In this document: positions 1-8,625 of the stretch, one piece after another
Layout: the number at the start of each line of letters is the position of its first letter
Numbering within the stretch: position 1 is the first letter of the stretch
NCBI RefSeq assembly: GCF_040659735.1
Contig: NZ_JBFANZ010000020.1
Coordinates: 44,034-108,033, forward strand
Source: Micromonospora_I sp040659735
GTDB lineage: Bacteria; Actinomycetota; Actinomycetes; Mycobacteriales; Micromonosporaceae
DNA: 64,000 nt
Direction of reading: 5' to 3'
Notes under the pieces: generated by a model
Told to the model about the DNA's origin: nothing
The model's database searches: none
Seen by the model: the letters and a program-made list of their open reading frames with translations, nothing else
Program-made: the position numbers and the translations under genes

Positions 1-1
1 G

Positions 2-427
2 GCCTGCAAATGGCTGGTCGAGCTCGAGCTGAGCAGCTTCGCCGACTTCGACGCCTACTGGGTTCCGCGCGGCTGGTCGGCGCAGGGGCCGATCAGGACG
101 CAGTCCCGGATCGACACGCCCCGCGCCGGCGGCCGGCTCACCGCCGGCCGGGTGACGGTTGCCGGCGTGGCCTGGGCGCAGCGCCGGGGGATCGAGCGGG
201 TGCAGATACGCGTGGACGGCGGGCCGTGGCACGACGCGACGCTCGCCGCGACCGTCTCCGTCGACACCTGGGTGCAGTGGTCCTGGCGGTGGCCGGCGAC
301 CCCCGGCGAGCACACGCTGCAGGTGCGCGCCACCGATGGCACGGGGGACGCCCAGCCCGAGGAGCTGCGCGCGGTGACGCCGGACGGCGCGACCGGCTGG
401 CACTCGGTGCGGGTGACGGTGCGGTGA
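2..427 (+). CDS. Molybdopterin-dependent oxidoreductase, C-terminal part (5' truncated by window)
   Basis: The frame is open from base 2 and ends with TGA at 425-427, giving about 141 residues of a C-terminus. The text KWLVELELSSFADFDAYWVPRG followed by an immunoglobulin-like stretch (RGIERVQIRVDGGPW, WVQWSWRWPATPGEHTLQVRATD, then a C-terminal HSVRVTVR) is characteristic of the dimerisation domain of sulfite-oxidase family molybdoenzymes. The cofactor-binding part lies outside the window, so substrate and location cannot be told. Other actinobacterial members are often membrane-anchored exported oxidoreductases; that is family knowledge, not seen here. It runs toward the convergent whiD gene. 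Confidence 0.85.
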   Translation, partial: ACKWLVELELSSFADFDAYWVPRGWSAQGPIRTQSRIDTPRAGGRLTAGRVTVAGVAWAQRRGIERVQIRVDGGPWHDATLAATVSVDTWVQWSWRWPATPGEHTLQVRATDGTGDAQPEELRAVTPDGATGWHSVRVTVR

Positions 428-472
428 AGGCCGGACGGGCCGCGGGGGACCGCCGAGGCGACACAGCGCCGC

Positions 473-493
473 GGGGCCTCCTGGCAGAGGCCG
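473..493. terminator. Weak hairpin between convergent genes
   Basis: GGCCTC (475-480), a 6-base loop and GAGGCC (487-492) form a short stem between the stop of the oxidoreductase and the stop of whiD. There is no T run, so the terminator call is tentative. Confidence 0.35.
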
Positions 494-512
494 CGTCGAC
501 GCTGTTGTCCGG

Positions 513-908
513 TCAGTAGGTGCCGGCGGGGACCGGTCGCTGGGCGGGCACGGTCGACTTGTGGGGGCGCCCCAGGCGGGCCTCGAGCCGGGCGATGTCG
601 ACCCGCGTCATGCGACGGTCGGCGAGGTCCTCCCAGCCGACCGCGAGCAGTCGCAGACGCTCGGACTCGCTGAATCCGCCCCATACGCCGTACGGCTCGC
701 GCACCGACAGCGCGTGCGCGGCGCACTCGGCGCGGACCGGGCACGTGCCGCAGACCGCCTTGGCCTGGGTCTCGCGACGGTTGCGGGAGGAACCACGCTC
801 ACCGTCGGGGTGGAAGAACTGGGCGCTGTCCCGGCCGCGACAGGAACCGAGCCGCTGCCACTCCCATAAGTCGACGATGGGTCCGGGCAGTCTGCGTACG
901 TTCGACAT
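513..908 (-). CDS. whiD: WhiD/WhiB3-type iron-sulfur regulator
   Basis: A 131-residue WhiB family protein. The four cluster cysteines are C23, C53, C56 and C62 (C-x29-C-x2-C-x5-C), followed by the GVWGG turn at 74-78 and a basic C-terminal region that contacts DNA or sigma factor. The N-terminus LPGPIVDLWEWQ and the text FFHPDGERG are typical of Streptomyces WhiD and mycobacterial WhiB3 rather than WhiA-E or WhiB7. In Streptomyces WhiD is needed for late sporulation; WhiB3 senses redox. The ATG at 908 was chosen because GGAAGGAGG lies just upstream; a longer in-frame start at 989 lacks this. It is divergent from the bldM-like gene, as expected from whiD-bldM neighbourhood in Streptomyces. Confidence 0.93.
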   Translation of the reverse strand: MSNVRRLPGPIVDLWEWQRLGSCRGRDSAQFFHPDGERGSSRNRRETQAKAVCGTCPVRAECAAHALSVREPYGVWGGFSESERLRLLAVGWEDLADRRMTRVDIARLEARLGRPHKSTVPAQRPVPAGTY

Positions 909-1162
909 CAGCACCCTCCTTCCGCGCGGCGCCGCGACGGTCAGTCCTCGGCGGTCGGACCGGAGCGGCGGGCCGCGCGGGCGCACCATGTCCGACCAGA
1001 CACACCCGTACCCTGCGCATCACCTACTCACACGTTCCTGATCAAACCGTTACTGTCAACGAACCTGACGCGGTGCCGAGGTGTTCGGAACTTTCCTCTT
1101 CTTTCGTAGGAAAGCGCGTAATGATCAGACCCTTCCGTGGTCTTCTCCTTGAGGAGAGGGGG
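909..1162. promoter_or_regulatory. Divergent regulatory region whiD / bldM-like
   Basis: This 254-bp spacer is clearly less GC-rich than its surroundings. On the minus strand TTGACA (complement of 1054-1059) could be a -35 box for whiD. A dyad CTTTCCT (1091-1097) and AGGAAAG (1108-1114) lies upstream of the bldM-like start and could be an operator or a hairpin. The strong Shine-Dalgarno GAGGAGAGGGGG precedes the ATG at 1163. No experimental promoter is known to me. Confidence 0.5.
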
Positions 1163-2107
1163 ATGACTGTGCGTACCGTCCTCGTGTGCGTTCGGACTAC
1201 ATTCGCCGCGCAGAATGTCGCGTCCGCCGCGACGCGGCTCGGGATGGCCGCCGCCATCCGCACCGCCGTTTCCGAGCCGGAGGTCATGCTGCGGCTCTCC
1301 GAGCGGCCGGCGGAGATCGTGCTCGCCGACACCGCGCTGACCCGCCCGGACAGTGTCGGGTTTACCCGCCGGGTGCTCGCGAAGGCTCCCGGCGCGACGA
1401 TCGTGCTGTTCGGTGGGGAGGACCCGCGGGTCGCCGCCGCCGCGATCGCGGCGGGCGCCCGCGGTCTGATCCACGGGGCGGACCAGGACCTCGTCAGTGT
1501 GGTGGCGAAGACCCTGCTGCTGCTCTCCACGCCGGGACGGGCCGCGTCCGGGCTCGGCGCGGCCGCCGGTTCGGGGCAGGCGGCCGCGGTCGGGCGCAAT
1601 CTCTCCGCTGGTACGCCGGGCTCCCGCCCGGGCGGGGCGTCGCGGGTGCCCGGTGCCGCGATACCGGCGGGCAGCATGGCCGGAGCCACCCTGCCCGGTC
1701 AGCCGGGTGGCCCCGCCGTCGTTCCGGTGCAGCGCGGCGAGGATTTCGCCGGTTATCCGCCGGGCGTCGCTCGGCCGTCCGGCGAGGGCGATCACCGGTT
1801 CCCGAGCGGGCTGGACCGGCGCGCCAACGCGGTGCGGGACGGACGCTTCGGTGGGCCCGGACAGCGGTCGGGTGAGTCGCCGGCGGGTTACCCGGGGAGC
1901 CCGGTACGGCGGGTCACGCTCACCGAGCGCGAGCTGCAGGTGCTGCGTGGCATGGCGGAAGGCAAGAGCAACGCCGAGATCGGGCGTGACCTCTTCGTCT
2001 CCGAGGACACGGTGAAGACCCACGCCCGGCGGCTGTTCCGCAAGCTGGGCGCGCGGGACCGGGCGCACGCGGTCGCGGCGGGCTTCCGGGCGGGGCTGGT
2101 CGCCTGA
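1163..2107 (+). CDS. bldM: BldM-like atypical response regulator with long linker
   Basis: 314 residues. Residues 1-120 look like a receiver, and about 249-314 are a LuxR/NarL helix-turn-helix (LTERELQVL, KSNAEIGRDLFVSEDTVKTH, ending HAVAAGFRAGLVA) that from memory is close to Streptomyces BldM. Between them is a Gly/Pro/Ala/Arg-rich linker of about 125 residues that BldM does not have. The receiver is degenerate: the acidic pair after strand 1 is absent (LVCVRTT), D56 is the only candidate phospho-site, and the usual Lys near GLIH is missing. No kinase is adjacent. Position next to whiD and guaB supports orthology; the BldM name is inferred. It probably acts without phosphorylation, perhaps as a heterodimer. 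Confidence 0.75.
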   Translation: MTVRTVLVCVRTTFAAQNVASAATRLGMAAAIRTAVSEPEVMLRLSERPAEIVLADTALTRPDSVGFTRRVLAKAPGATIVLFGGEDPRVAAAAIAAGARGLIHGADQDLVSVVAKTLLLLSTPGRAASGLGAAAGSGQAAAVGRNLSAGTPGSRPGGASRVPGAAIPAGSMAGATLPGQPGGPAVVPVQRGEDFAGYPPGVARPSGEGDHRFPSGLDRRANAVRDGRFGGPGQRSGESPAGYPGSPVRRVTLTERELQVLRGMAEGKSNAEIGRDLFVSEDTVKTHARRLFRKLGARDRAHAVAAGFRAGLVA

Positions 2108-2132
2108 GCGCGGGGCGCCGGCGGGCCGGAGC

Positions 2133-2534
2133 TCAGACCTCGGCCTCGTCGGTGCCCTCGGTCAGCGTGTCGTGCACGCCGTCGGCGTAGCCGCGGGCGT
2201 ATTCCCACGTGACGTAGTGCTCCGGGTCCGGATCGAAGGCGGGCTCGTGCACCCGGGGCCGCCCGGAGTTGAGCAGGTGGCGCAGATTGCCGCGGAGCAG
2301 GTCCCAGTCGAAGTAGTGGGGCTCGTGGCAGTCTTCGCACTCGATGACCAGACCGCGGACGCCGATGGGGGTGAGCAGGGCCTGGTAGATCTCGAGGTCG
2401 GCCAGGTCCTCGAGCACGTCCTGCCGCTCGACCTCGGTCAGCGGGTCGAGCTGAGCGTCCCCGGCGAGGTCGTCCAGACCCGCGGACGGGTCGGCGGGGT
2501 CGCCGTTGAAGGGGTCGATCGGCTCGTCGTGCAC
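2133..2534 (-). CDS. DUF5319 family protein
   Basis: An acidic soluble protein of 133 residues if the GTG at 2534 is used. The core ALLTPIGVRGLVIECEDC, then HYFDWDLLRGNLRHLL and the tail HYVTWEYARGYADG are typical of the DUF5319 family found beside whiB3/guaB2 in actinobacteria (Rv3412 in M. tuberculosis). Function is unknown; the two Cys and nearby His could bind metal, which is a guess. GGAGGG abuts the GTG, too close for a normal ribosome site, while TACGGT lies 6 bases before it, so a leaderless mRNA is possible. An ATG at 2579 is the alternative start. Confidence 0.85.
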   Translation of the reverse strand: MHDEPIDPFNGDPADPSAGLDDLAGDAQLDPLTEVERQDVLEDLADLEIYQALLTPIGVRGLVIECEDCHEPHYFDWDLLRGNLRHLLNSGRPRVHEPAFDPDPEHYVTWEYARGYADGVHDTLTEGTDEAEV

Positions 2535-2819
2535 CCCTCCACCGTAGTCGCACCACCGGCTGTCGCGCGCACCCGCCATCGCGCCGCGGCGCAGGCCCGG
2601 ACGGGTGACCGCGCCGGCGCGCCCCGTCGGGGGCGCGGGTCGGAGCCCGTGCGCCGGTGCGGGCGGCTCGTCCGACCCGGTTGTGACGCCCGTCGACGCG
2701 CGTGGGCGGCGGCCCCTGGTCCCTGGGTACGATGGGTCATCGCGCCGCACGCTGGGCGAGCCGGTCACGCGCCGGGCGTGCCAGGCGAATCCCGTCCGAC
2801 CAGTTCAGGGGAACAAGTC

Positions 2820-4388
2820 GTGGATAACTCGCCCGCCAACGATCTTCCGATGGGTTCGGTCGACACCGACCCGCGCCCCGATCGACCGGCCCCGGAGCAC
2901 GTGCCCGGGTCAGCGCGGTTGGTCCCCCTCGGGCTGACCTTCGACGACGTGCTGCTGCAGCCGGCCGAGTCCGACATCGTGCCGAGCCGGGTCAACACGA
3001 TCACCCGGATGACCCGCAACGTGAACGTGTCCATCCCACTGCTGTCCAGCGCGATGGACACGGTGACCGAGGCCCGGATGGCGATCGCGATGGCGCGCCA
3101 GGGCGGCATCGGCGTGCTGCACCGCAACCTGTCGATGGAGGACCAGGCGCTCCAGGCCGACCTGGTCAAGCGCTCGGAAGCGGGCATGATCACCAACCCG
3201 GTGACGGCGAGCCCGGACGACCGGCTGCGCGACGTGGACGAACTGTGCGCGCGCTACCGCATCTCCGGCGTGCCCGTCGTCGACCGGGACGGCGCCCTGG
3301 TCGGCATCGTCACCAACCGCGACATGCGCTTCGAGTCGGACAAGAACCGCAGGGTCCGCGAGGTCATGACCCAGATGCCGCTCGTGACCGCTCCGGTCGG
3401 GGTCTCCAAGGATCATGCGCTGGCGCTGTTGCGCGAGCACAAGGTGGAGAAGCTCCCGCTGGTCGATGAGACGGGGCGGCTGCGTGGGCTGATCACGGTC
3501 AAGGACTTCACCAAGAGCGAGCAGTTCCCCGACGCCACCAAGGACGACGCCGGCCGGCTCCGGGTGGCCGCCGCGGTCGGCGTGGGGGAGGAGTCGTACA
3601 AGCGGGCCCGGCTGCTGGTGGACGCCGGGGTGGACGTGCTGGTCGTGGACAGCGCGCACGGCCACAGCCGTAACGTGCTGGAGATGGTGCGCCGGCTCAA
3701 GAAGGACACCGCGATCGACATCGTCGGCGGCAACGTCGCCACGTACGCCGGGGCGAAGGCGCTCGTCGACGCCGGCGCCGACGCGGTCAAGGTGGGGGTC
3801 GGTCCGGGCGCGATCTGCACCACCCGCGTGGTCGCCGGGGTCGGCGTCCCGCAGGTCACCGCGATCATGGAGGCCGCCCGCGCCTGCACGCCGGCGGGGG
3901 TGCCGGTGATCGGTGACGGCGGAATCCAGTATTCGGGCGACATCGCGAAGGCGCTGGTGGCCGGCGCCAGTACGGTCATGCTCGGCAGCCTGCTCGCCGG
4001 CTGCGCCGAGAGCCCGGGCGAGCTGCTCTTCATCAACGGCAAGCAGTTCAAGTCGTACCGGGGGATGGGTTCGCTGGGCGCGATGCAGTCGCGCGGCGAG
4101 GCCCGCTCCTACTCCAAGGACCGCTACTTCCAGGACGACGTGCTGAGCGAGGACAAGCTCGTGCCGGAGGGTGTCGAGGGCCAGGTGCCCTACCGGGGGC
4201 CGCTCTCCGTCGTCGCCCACCAACTGGTCGGCGGGTTGCGCGCGGCGATGGGGTACGTCGGCGCGGAGAGCATCCCGGAGCTGCACCGACGCGGCCAGCT
4301 CATTCGGATCACGGCGGCGGGGCTCAAGGAGAGCCACCCGCACGACATCCAGATGACGGTGGAAGCGCCCAACTACCACAGCCGCTGA
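2820..4388 (+). CDS. guaB: IMP dehydrogenase
   Basis: 522 residues. Converts IMP to XMP with NAD+, the committed step to guanine nucleotides. The N-terminal barrel part has FDDVLLQPAESDIVPS; two CBS domains (about 115-240) carry the ISGVPVVD and EKLPLVDE segments; the catalytic loop GPGAICTTR has Cys333; GDGGIQYSGDIAKAL and the flap region SLGAMQSR follow. Full length for the family. GTG at 2820 was preferred because AGGGGAA sits 6 bases upstream; an ATG at 2850 lies in a variable leader. It is followed 68 bases later by guaB3, the usual actinobacterial pair. Confidence 0.97.
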   Translation: MDNSPANDLPMGSVDTDPRPDRPAPEHVPGSARLVPLGLTFDDVLLQPAESDIVPSRVNTITRMTRNVNVSIPLLSSAMDTVTEARMAIAMARQGGIGVLHRNLSMEDQALQADLVKRSEAGMITNPVTASPDDRLRDVDELCARYRISGVPVVDRDGALVGIVTNRDMRFESDKNRRVREVMTQMPLVTAPVGVSKDHALALLREHKVEKLPLVDETGRLRGLITVKDFTKSEQFPDATKDDAGRLRVAAAVGVGEESYKRARLLVDAGVDVLVVDSAHGHSRNVLEMVRRLKKDTAIDIVGGNVATYAGAKALVDAGADAVKVGVGPGAICTTRVVAGVGVPQVTAIMEAARACTPAGVPVIGDGGIQYSGDIAKALVAGASTVMLGSLLAGCAESPGELLFINGKQFKSYRGMGSLGAMQSRGEARSYSKDRYFQDDVLSEDKLVPEGVEGQVPYRGPLSVVAHQLVGGLRAAMGYVGAESIPELHRRGQLIRITAAGLKESHPHDIQMTVEAPNYHSR

Positions 4389-4456
4389 CCGTTCACCGGC
4401 GCGGTCGACCCACCGTTCCCGCCCACGGGGCGGGCCTGTCTACTTTGGAGTGACCC

Positions 4457-5575
4457 ATGCGTGACGTGGTGGAGATCGGGCTGGGTAAGACCGCGCAACG
4501 CGGCTACCACCTCGATGACATCGCCATCGTGCCGAGCCGCCGCACCCGCGACGTCGACGACGTGTCGACCGCGTGGCAGCTCGACGCCTACCCGTTCAAG
4601 ATTCCCTGCGTGGCGCACCCCTCCGACGCGACGATGAGCCCCGCCTCCGCGGTGGCGCTGGGACAGCACGGCGGGCTCGGGGTGCTCAACGTCGAAGGGC
4701 TCTGGACGCGCTACGAGGACCCGGCCAAGGTGCTGGAGGAGCTCGCGAGCCTCGGCGAGGACCCGCGCGCCACGCAGCGGCTCCAGGAGGCCTACTCCGA
4801 GCCGATCCGCCCCGAGCTGATCGCTGAACGGGTCCGCCACATGCGTGACGGCGGGGTGACCGTCGCGGTGCGGGTCTCGCCGCAGCACACGCTCGCGCTC
4901 GCCCCGGTGATCCTCGACGCCGGCGTCGACATCCTGGTCATCCAGGGCACGCTCGTCTCCGCCGAGCACGTCTCGACCACCGACGAGCCGCTCAACCTCA
5001 AGGAGTTCATCGCCGACCTCGACCTTCCGGTCGTGGTCGGTGGGTGCACGGACTACAAGACGGCGCTGCACCTGATGCGTACGGGCGCGGCCGGCGTGAT
5101 CGTCGGCATCGGCGCGGACGAGTGGTCCACGACGGACACCGTCCTCGGCATCCGGGTGCCGATGGCGACCGCGATCGCCGACGCGGCGGCGGCCCGTCGC
5201 GACTACCTCGACGAGACCGGCGGGCGTTACGTGCACCTGATCGCCGACGGGGATCTGCAGACGTCGGGCGACATCGCCAAGGCGCTCGGATGCGGCGCCG
5301 ACGCGGTGATGCTCGGCGAGCCGCTGTCGTTCTGCGACGAAGCGCCGGCCTCCGGGGCGTGGTGGCACTCCGCCGCCAGCCACCCCAACCTCCCGCGCGG
5401 CGCGTACGGCGTCGCGGGCGACTCGCTCGGTTCGATGGAGAAGCTGCTGTACGGCCCGGCGGACGACCCGGATGGGCAGCTCAACCTCTTCGGCGGCCTG
5501 CGCCGGGCGATGGCCAAGTGCGGCTACCGCGACCTGAAGGAGTTCCAGAAGGTGGGGCTCGTCCTGGACCGCTAG
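4457..5575 (+). CDS. guaB3: GuaB3, IMP dehydrogenase-related protein without catalytic Cys
   Basis: 372 residues with the IMPDH/GMP reductase barrel but no CBS domains. Typical GuaB3 text is present at the N-terminus (GLGKTAQRGYHLDDIAIVPS) and in DGDLQTSGDIAKALGCGADAVMLG. The loop that in GuaB reads GAICTTR reads here ADEWSTTDTVLG, with Ser224-Thr-Thr and no Cys, so normal thioimidate chemistry looks impossible. Cyanobacterial GuaB3 is described as an active IMPDH, but that form keeps the Cys. Here a regulatory or altered role is likelier. GGAG lies 9 bases before the ATG. Follows guaB in the same direction. Confidence 0.93.
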   Translation: MRDVVEIGLGKTAQRGYHLDDIAIVPSRRTRDVDDVSTAWQLDAYPFKIPCVAHPSDATMSPASAVALGQHGGLGVLNVEGLWTRYEDPAKVLEELASLGEDPRATQRLQEAYSEPIRPELIAERVRHMRDGGVTVAVRVSPQHTLALAPVILDAGVDILVIQGTLVSAEHVSTTDEPLNLKEFIADLDLPVVVGGCTDYKTALHLMRTGAAGVIVGIGADEWSTTDTVLGIRVPMATAIADAAAARRDYLDETGGRYVHLIADGDLQTSGDIAKALGCGADAVMLGEPLSFCDEAPASGAWWHSAASHPNLPRGAYGVAGDSLGSMEKLLYGPADDPDGQLNLFGGLRRAMAKCGYRDLKEFQKVGLVLDR

Positions 5576-5632
5576 GTCCGGGAGTGGTTGGCGCGGTGAC
5601 CGTGGGCCCGATGGTTGTGGGGAGAGGTGGGG

Positions 5633-7033
5633 ATGGTGCGCTCGACGCGGGTGGCCGTGGCGTGCGCGCTGGTCGTGGTCCTCGCGGCGTCCGGTTGCAC
5701 CGGTGACCGGTCGGAGCCGAGGCGGGATTTCCGTCCCGGCTCCAACGGTGTCGGTGACCCGTACTTCCCGACCTACGGCAACGGCGGCTACGACGTGGCC
5801 AGCTACGCCCTGAAGCTCACGTACGACCCGGCCGACGACCGCGTGACCGGCAACGCGACGATCACCGCGACGGCGACCAGTGACCTGTCCCGGTTCAACC
5901 TGGACCTGGTCGGGCTGACCGTCTCCACCGTCACCGTCGACGGGAAGCGCGCGGGCAACTCCCGCGACGGCGCCGAGTTGGTGATCACCCCGGACGCCGG
6001 GTTGCCGAAGGGGCGGCGCTTCACCGTCGAGATCGGTTACGCGGGTGTCCCGGAGCAGATCACCAGTTCCGATCTGGGCAAGAACGGCTTCTTCGACACC
6101 CGTGACGGCGCGATCGCCCTCGGCCAGCCGGAATCCGCGAGCACGTGGTTCCCGGTCAACGACCATCCGCTCGACAAGGCCAGCTACGAGATCGAGGTCA
6201 CCGTGCCCGACGGGCTCAGCGCGCTGAGCAACGGCGTGCCCGGCGGGACCACGAAGGCCGGTGGCTGGACGACGTGGAAGTGGTCGACGCGAACGCCGAT
6301 GGCGAGTTACCTGGCGACCGTGGTGATCGGCAATTACCGGGTGAAGAGCGGGACGCACGACGGGAAGCCGCTGGTCACGGCCGTCGCCGCCACGTTGCCA
6401 GTCGGCGCCGCCGACGCGGCGATGGCCCGCACGGGCGAGATCGCGGATTTTCTCGCCACCCAGTTCGGGCCCTACCCCTTCGAGGCGTACGGCGGCATCG
6501 TGGTCGACAACGACCGGATCCGCTACGCGCTGGAGACCCAGACACGTCCCGTCTACGGCAACGTCTTCTTCGGCTCCGGCCCGAGCACCTGGGTGGTGGC
6601 CCACGAGTTGGCGCACCAGTGGTTCGGCGACAGCGTGTCGATCCATCACTGGAGCGACATCTGGCTCAACGAGGGCTTCGCGACGTACGCGGAGTGGTTG
6701 TGGGAGGAGCACGACGGCGGTAAGCCGGTGCGGGCCAACGTCGAGTCCGAGTACGCCAGGACCGACTGGTCGAAGCCGACGGCCGATCCCGGCAGGTCGG
6801 CCATTTTCAGTCCGGCGGTCTACAAGCGTGGCGGACTGACGGTCCACGCGCTGCGCCGCACCGTCGGCGACGATGCCTTCTTCCGGATCCTGCGGACCTG
6901 GACCGCCGAGAAGCGCGACGGCAACGCCACGACGGCCGAGTTCATCACCGTCGCCGAGCGCGTCTCCGGCAGGTCCCTGCGGTCGTTCTTCGACGAGTGG
7001 CTCTCCGGGAACACCGCGCCACCCCTCCCGTGA
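5633..7033 (+). CDS. M1 family metallopeptidase, lipoprotein (copy 1)
   Basis: 466 residues. A signal sequence ends in ASGC, a lipobox-like site, so the enzyme is probably anchored outside the cell. An N-terminal beta domain is followed by a thermolysin-like catalytic domain: HELAHQ at 324-329 gives the zinc His and Glu (HExxH), and NEGF at 346-349 supplies the third ligand Glu347, 18 residues on. The aminopeptidase substrate motif GxMEN is replaced by YALETQ around the expected place, so substrate preference may differ from classical M1 aminopeptidases. GGAGAGGTGGGG precedes the ATG at 5633. Tandem with a close paralogue. Confidence 0.93.
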   Translation: MVRSTRVAVACALVVVLAASGCTGDRSEPRRDFRPGSNGVGDPYFPTYGNGGYDVASYALKLTYDPADDRVTGNATITATATSDLSRFNLDLVGLTVSTVTVDGKRAGNSRDGAELVITPDAGLPKGRRFTVEIGYAGVPEQITSSDLGKNGFFDTRDGAIALGQPESASTWFPVNDHPLDKASYEIEVTVPDGLSALSNGVPGGTTKAGGWTTWKWSTRTPMASYLATVVIGNYRVKSGTHDGKPLVTAVAATLPVGAADAAMARTGEIADFLATQFGPYPFEAYGGIVVDNDRIRYALETQTRPVYGNVFFGSGPSTWVVAHELAHQWFGDSVSIHHWSDIWLNEGFATYAEWLWEEHDGGKPVRANVESEYARTDWSKPTADPGRSAIFSPAVYKRGGLTVHALRRTVGDDAFFRILRTWTAEKRDGNATTAEFITVAERVSGRSLRSFFDEWLSGNTAPPLP

Positions 7034-7116
7034 CCGGACCGTGAATGCTCCTTTGTAGAGTCTCCCTCCTGGGTCGGCATGACCATGTCGCGCTCGTGTT
7101 TCGCGGGGGGATTCGA

Positions 7117-8583
7117 ATGGGCACTGGACGAGGTATGCCCCGGGCCGCGGTCGGCCTCGTGGCGGTCGCCGTGATGGGGTTGGCGGGCTGTGGGTCCGGT
7201 GAGCGCGCCGGCTCGGCGTCCCCGTCGGCGGCGGGCGTCTCACCGACGCCGAGCTACAACTTCGAGCCGGGCGCGGACGGTGTCGGGGATCCGTACTTCC
7301 CCACGTACGGCAACAGCGGGTACGACGTCGAGCAGTACACCGTGAAGGTCAGGTACGACCCGAAGAGCGACCAACTCGCCGGGACGGCGACCGTGCAGGC
7401 GACCGCCACGTCGGACCTCTCCCGGTTCAACCTTGACCTGGCCGGCCTCACCGTGCGCTCCGTGACGATCGAGGGGGCGGCCGCCAGGCACGCCCGTGAG
7501 CGCAACGAACTCGTCGTCACGCCCGCGAAGGGGCTGCCGAAGGGCGCCCGGTTCACGGCGGAGATCGCCTACGACGGCAAGCCGTCGCCGCTGACCAACA
7601 AGGACCTCGGCGACGGGGGCTTCCTGCACACCCCGGACGGCGCGATCGCGCTCGGCCAGCCGGAGTCGGCGAGCACCTGGTTCCCGGTGAATGACCACCC
7701 GTCGGACAAGGCGACGTACAGCTTCGAGATCACCGTTCCGGACGGGTTGGCCGCGATCAGCAACGGCGTCCCGGAGGGGAGCACGAAGGCCGGCGGCTGG
7801 ACCACCTGGAAGTGGGCCGAGCGGACGCCGATGGCGAGCTACCTCAGCACCGTGGTGATCGGCAAGTACCGGGTGAAGACCGGCCAGCACAAGGGGCGGC
7901 CGGTGCTCACCGCGGTGGCCGACAGCCTGCCGAAGGGCGCCGTCGACGCGGCCATGGCGAGCACCGTGACGGTCGCCGACTACCTCGAGACGGTCTTCGG
8001 GCCTTACCCCGTCGAGGCGTACGGCGGTGTGGTGATCAACGATGACCGGATCCGCTACGCCCTGGAGACGCAGGGACGTCCGGTCTACTCCGGCGGTTTC
8101 TTCGCGGGTGGCCGGCAGAACAACGTGGTGGCGCACGAGATCGCGCACCAGTGGTTCGGCAACAGCGTGGCGCTGGAGCGGTGGCAGGACATCTGGCTCA
8201 ACGAGGGTTTCGCCACGTACGCGGAGTGGCTGTGGGCGGAACATGCCGGCGGCCCGAAGGTCCAGGCGGCGTTCACCACGGAGTACGGCCGGAGCGCGGC
8301 CACGGTGTGGAAGATCCCGCCCGGCAAGCCGGGGCCGGCCGAGTTGTTCAGCGCGTCGGTCTACAAGCGGGGCGGGATGACGGTGCACGCGCTGCGCGTG
8401 GCGGTGGGCGACGAGGCGTTCTTCCGGATCCTGAAGACGTGGGTGGCGGAGCAGCGGAACGGCAATGCCACGACCGCCGAGTTCGTGACGCTGGCGGAGC
8501 GGATCTCGGGCAAGCAACTCGACGCGTTGTTCGACGCGTGGCTCTACGGCACGAAGAAGCCGCCGCTGCCCAAGCGGAGCTGA
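7117..8583 (+). CDS. M1 family metallopeptidase, lipoprotein (copy 2)
   Basis: 488 residues and closely similar over its whole length to the gene just upstream, so a tandem duplication. The signal peptide ends in a good lipobox LAGC. A Ser/Pro-rich spacer follows, then the same fold: HEIAHQ with H340, E341, H344 and Glu363 of NEGF. It shares YALETQ in place of GxMEN. Conserved flanks such as GDPYFPTYGN and LGQPESASTWFPVNDHP are identical in both copies. Start at 7117 follows GGGGGG; ATG 7135 is possible too. Ends at a strong hairpin shared with the convergent LCP gene. Confidence 0.93.
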   Translation: MGTGRGMPRAAVGLVAVAVMGLAGCGSGERAGSASPSAAGVSPTPSYNFEPGADGVGDPYFPTYGNSGYDVEQYTVKVRYDPKSDQLAGTATVQATATSDLSRFNLDLAGLTVRSVTIEGAAARHARERNELVVTPAKGLPKGARFTAEIAYDGKPSPLTNKDLGDGGFLHTPDGAIALGQPESASTWFPVNDHPSDKATYSFEITVPDGLAAISNGVPEGSTKAGGWTTWKWAERTPMASYLSTVVIGKYRVKTGQHKGRPVLTAVADSLPKGAVDAAMASTVTVADYLETVFGPYPVEAYGGVVINDDRIRYALETQGRPVYSGGFFAGGRQNNVVAHEIAHQWFGNSVALERWQDIWLNEGFATYAEWLWAEHAGGPKVQAAFTTEYGRSAATVWKIPPGKPGPAELFSASVYKRGGMTVHALRVAVGDEAFFRILKTWVAEQRNGNATTAEFVTLAERISGKQLDALFDAWLYGTKKPPLPKRS

Positions 8584-8611
8584 GAGTCACGTCGAGGCGG
8601 TCACTCTCAGC
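8579..8611. terminator. Bidirectional hairpin, M1 peptidase / LCP
   Basis: GCTGAGAGT (8579-8587) and ACTCTCAGC (8603-8611) are perfect inverted 9-mers around a 15-base loop, lying between two convergent stop codons. Confidence 0.75.
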
Positions 8612-8625
8612 GCCGCGCGGCCGGG

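Noticed and set aside
10..519. Long plus-strand frame rich in Arg/Ala/Gly at the window start
   Set aside because: It is out of frame with the clear oxidoreductase C-terminus at 2-427 and has the composition of a high-GC shadow frame.
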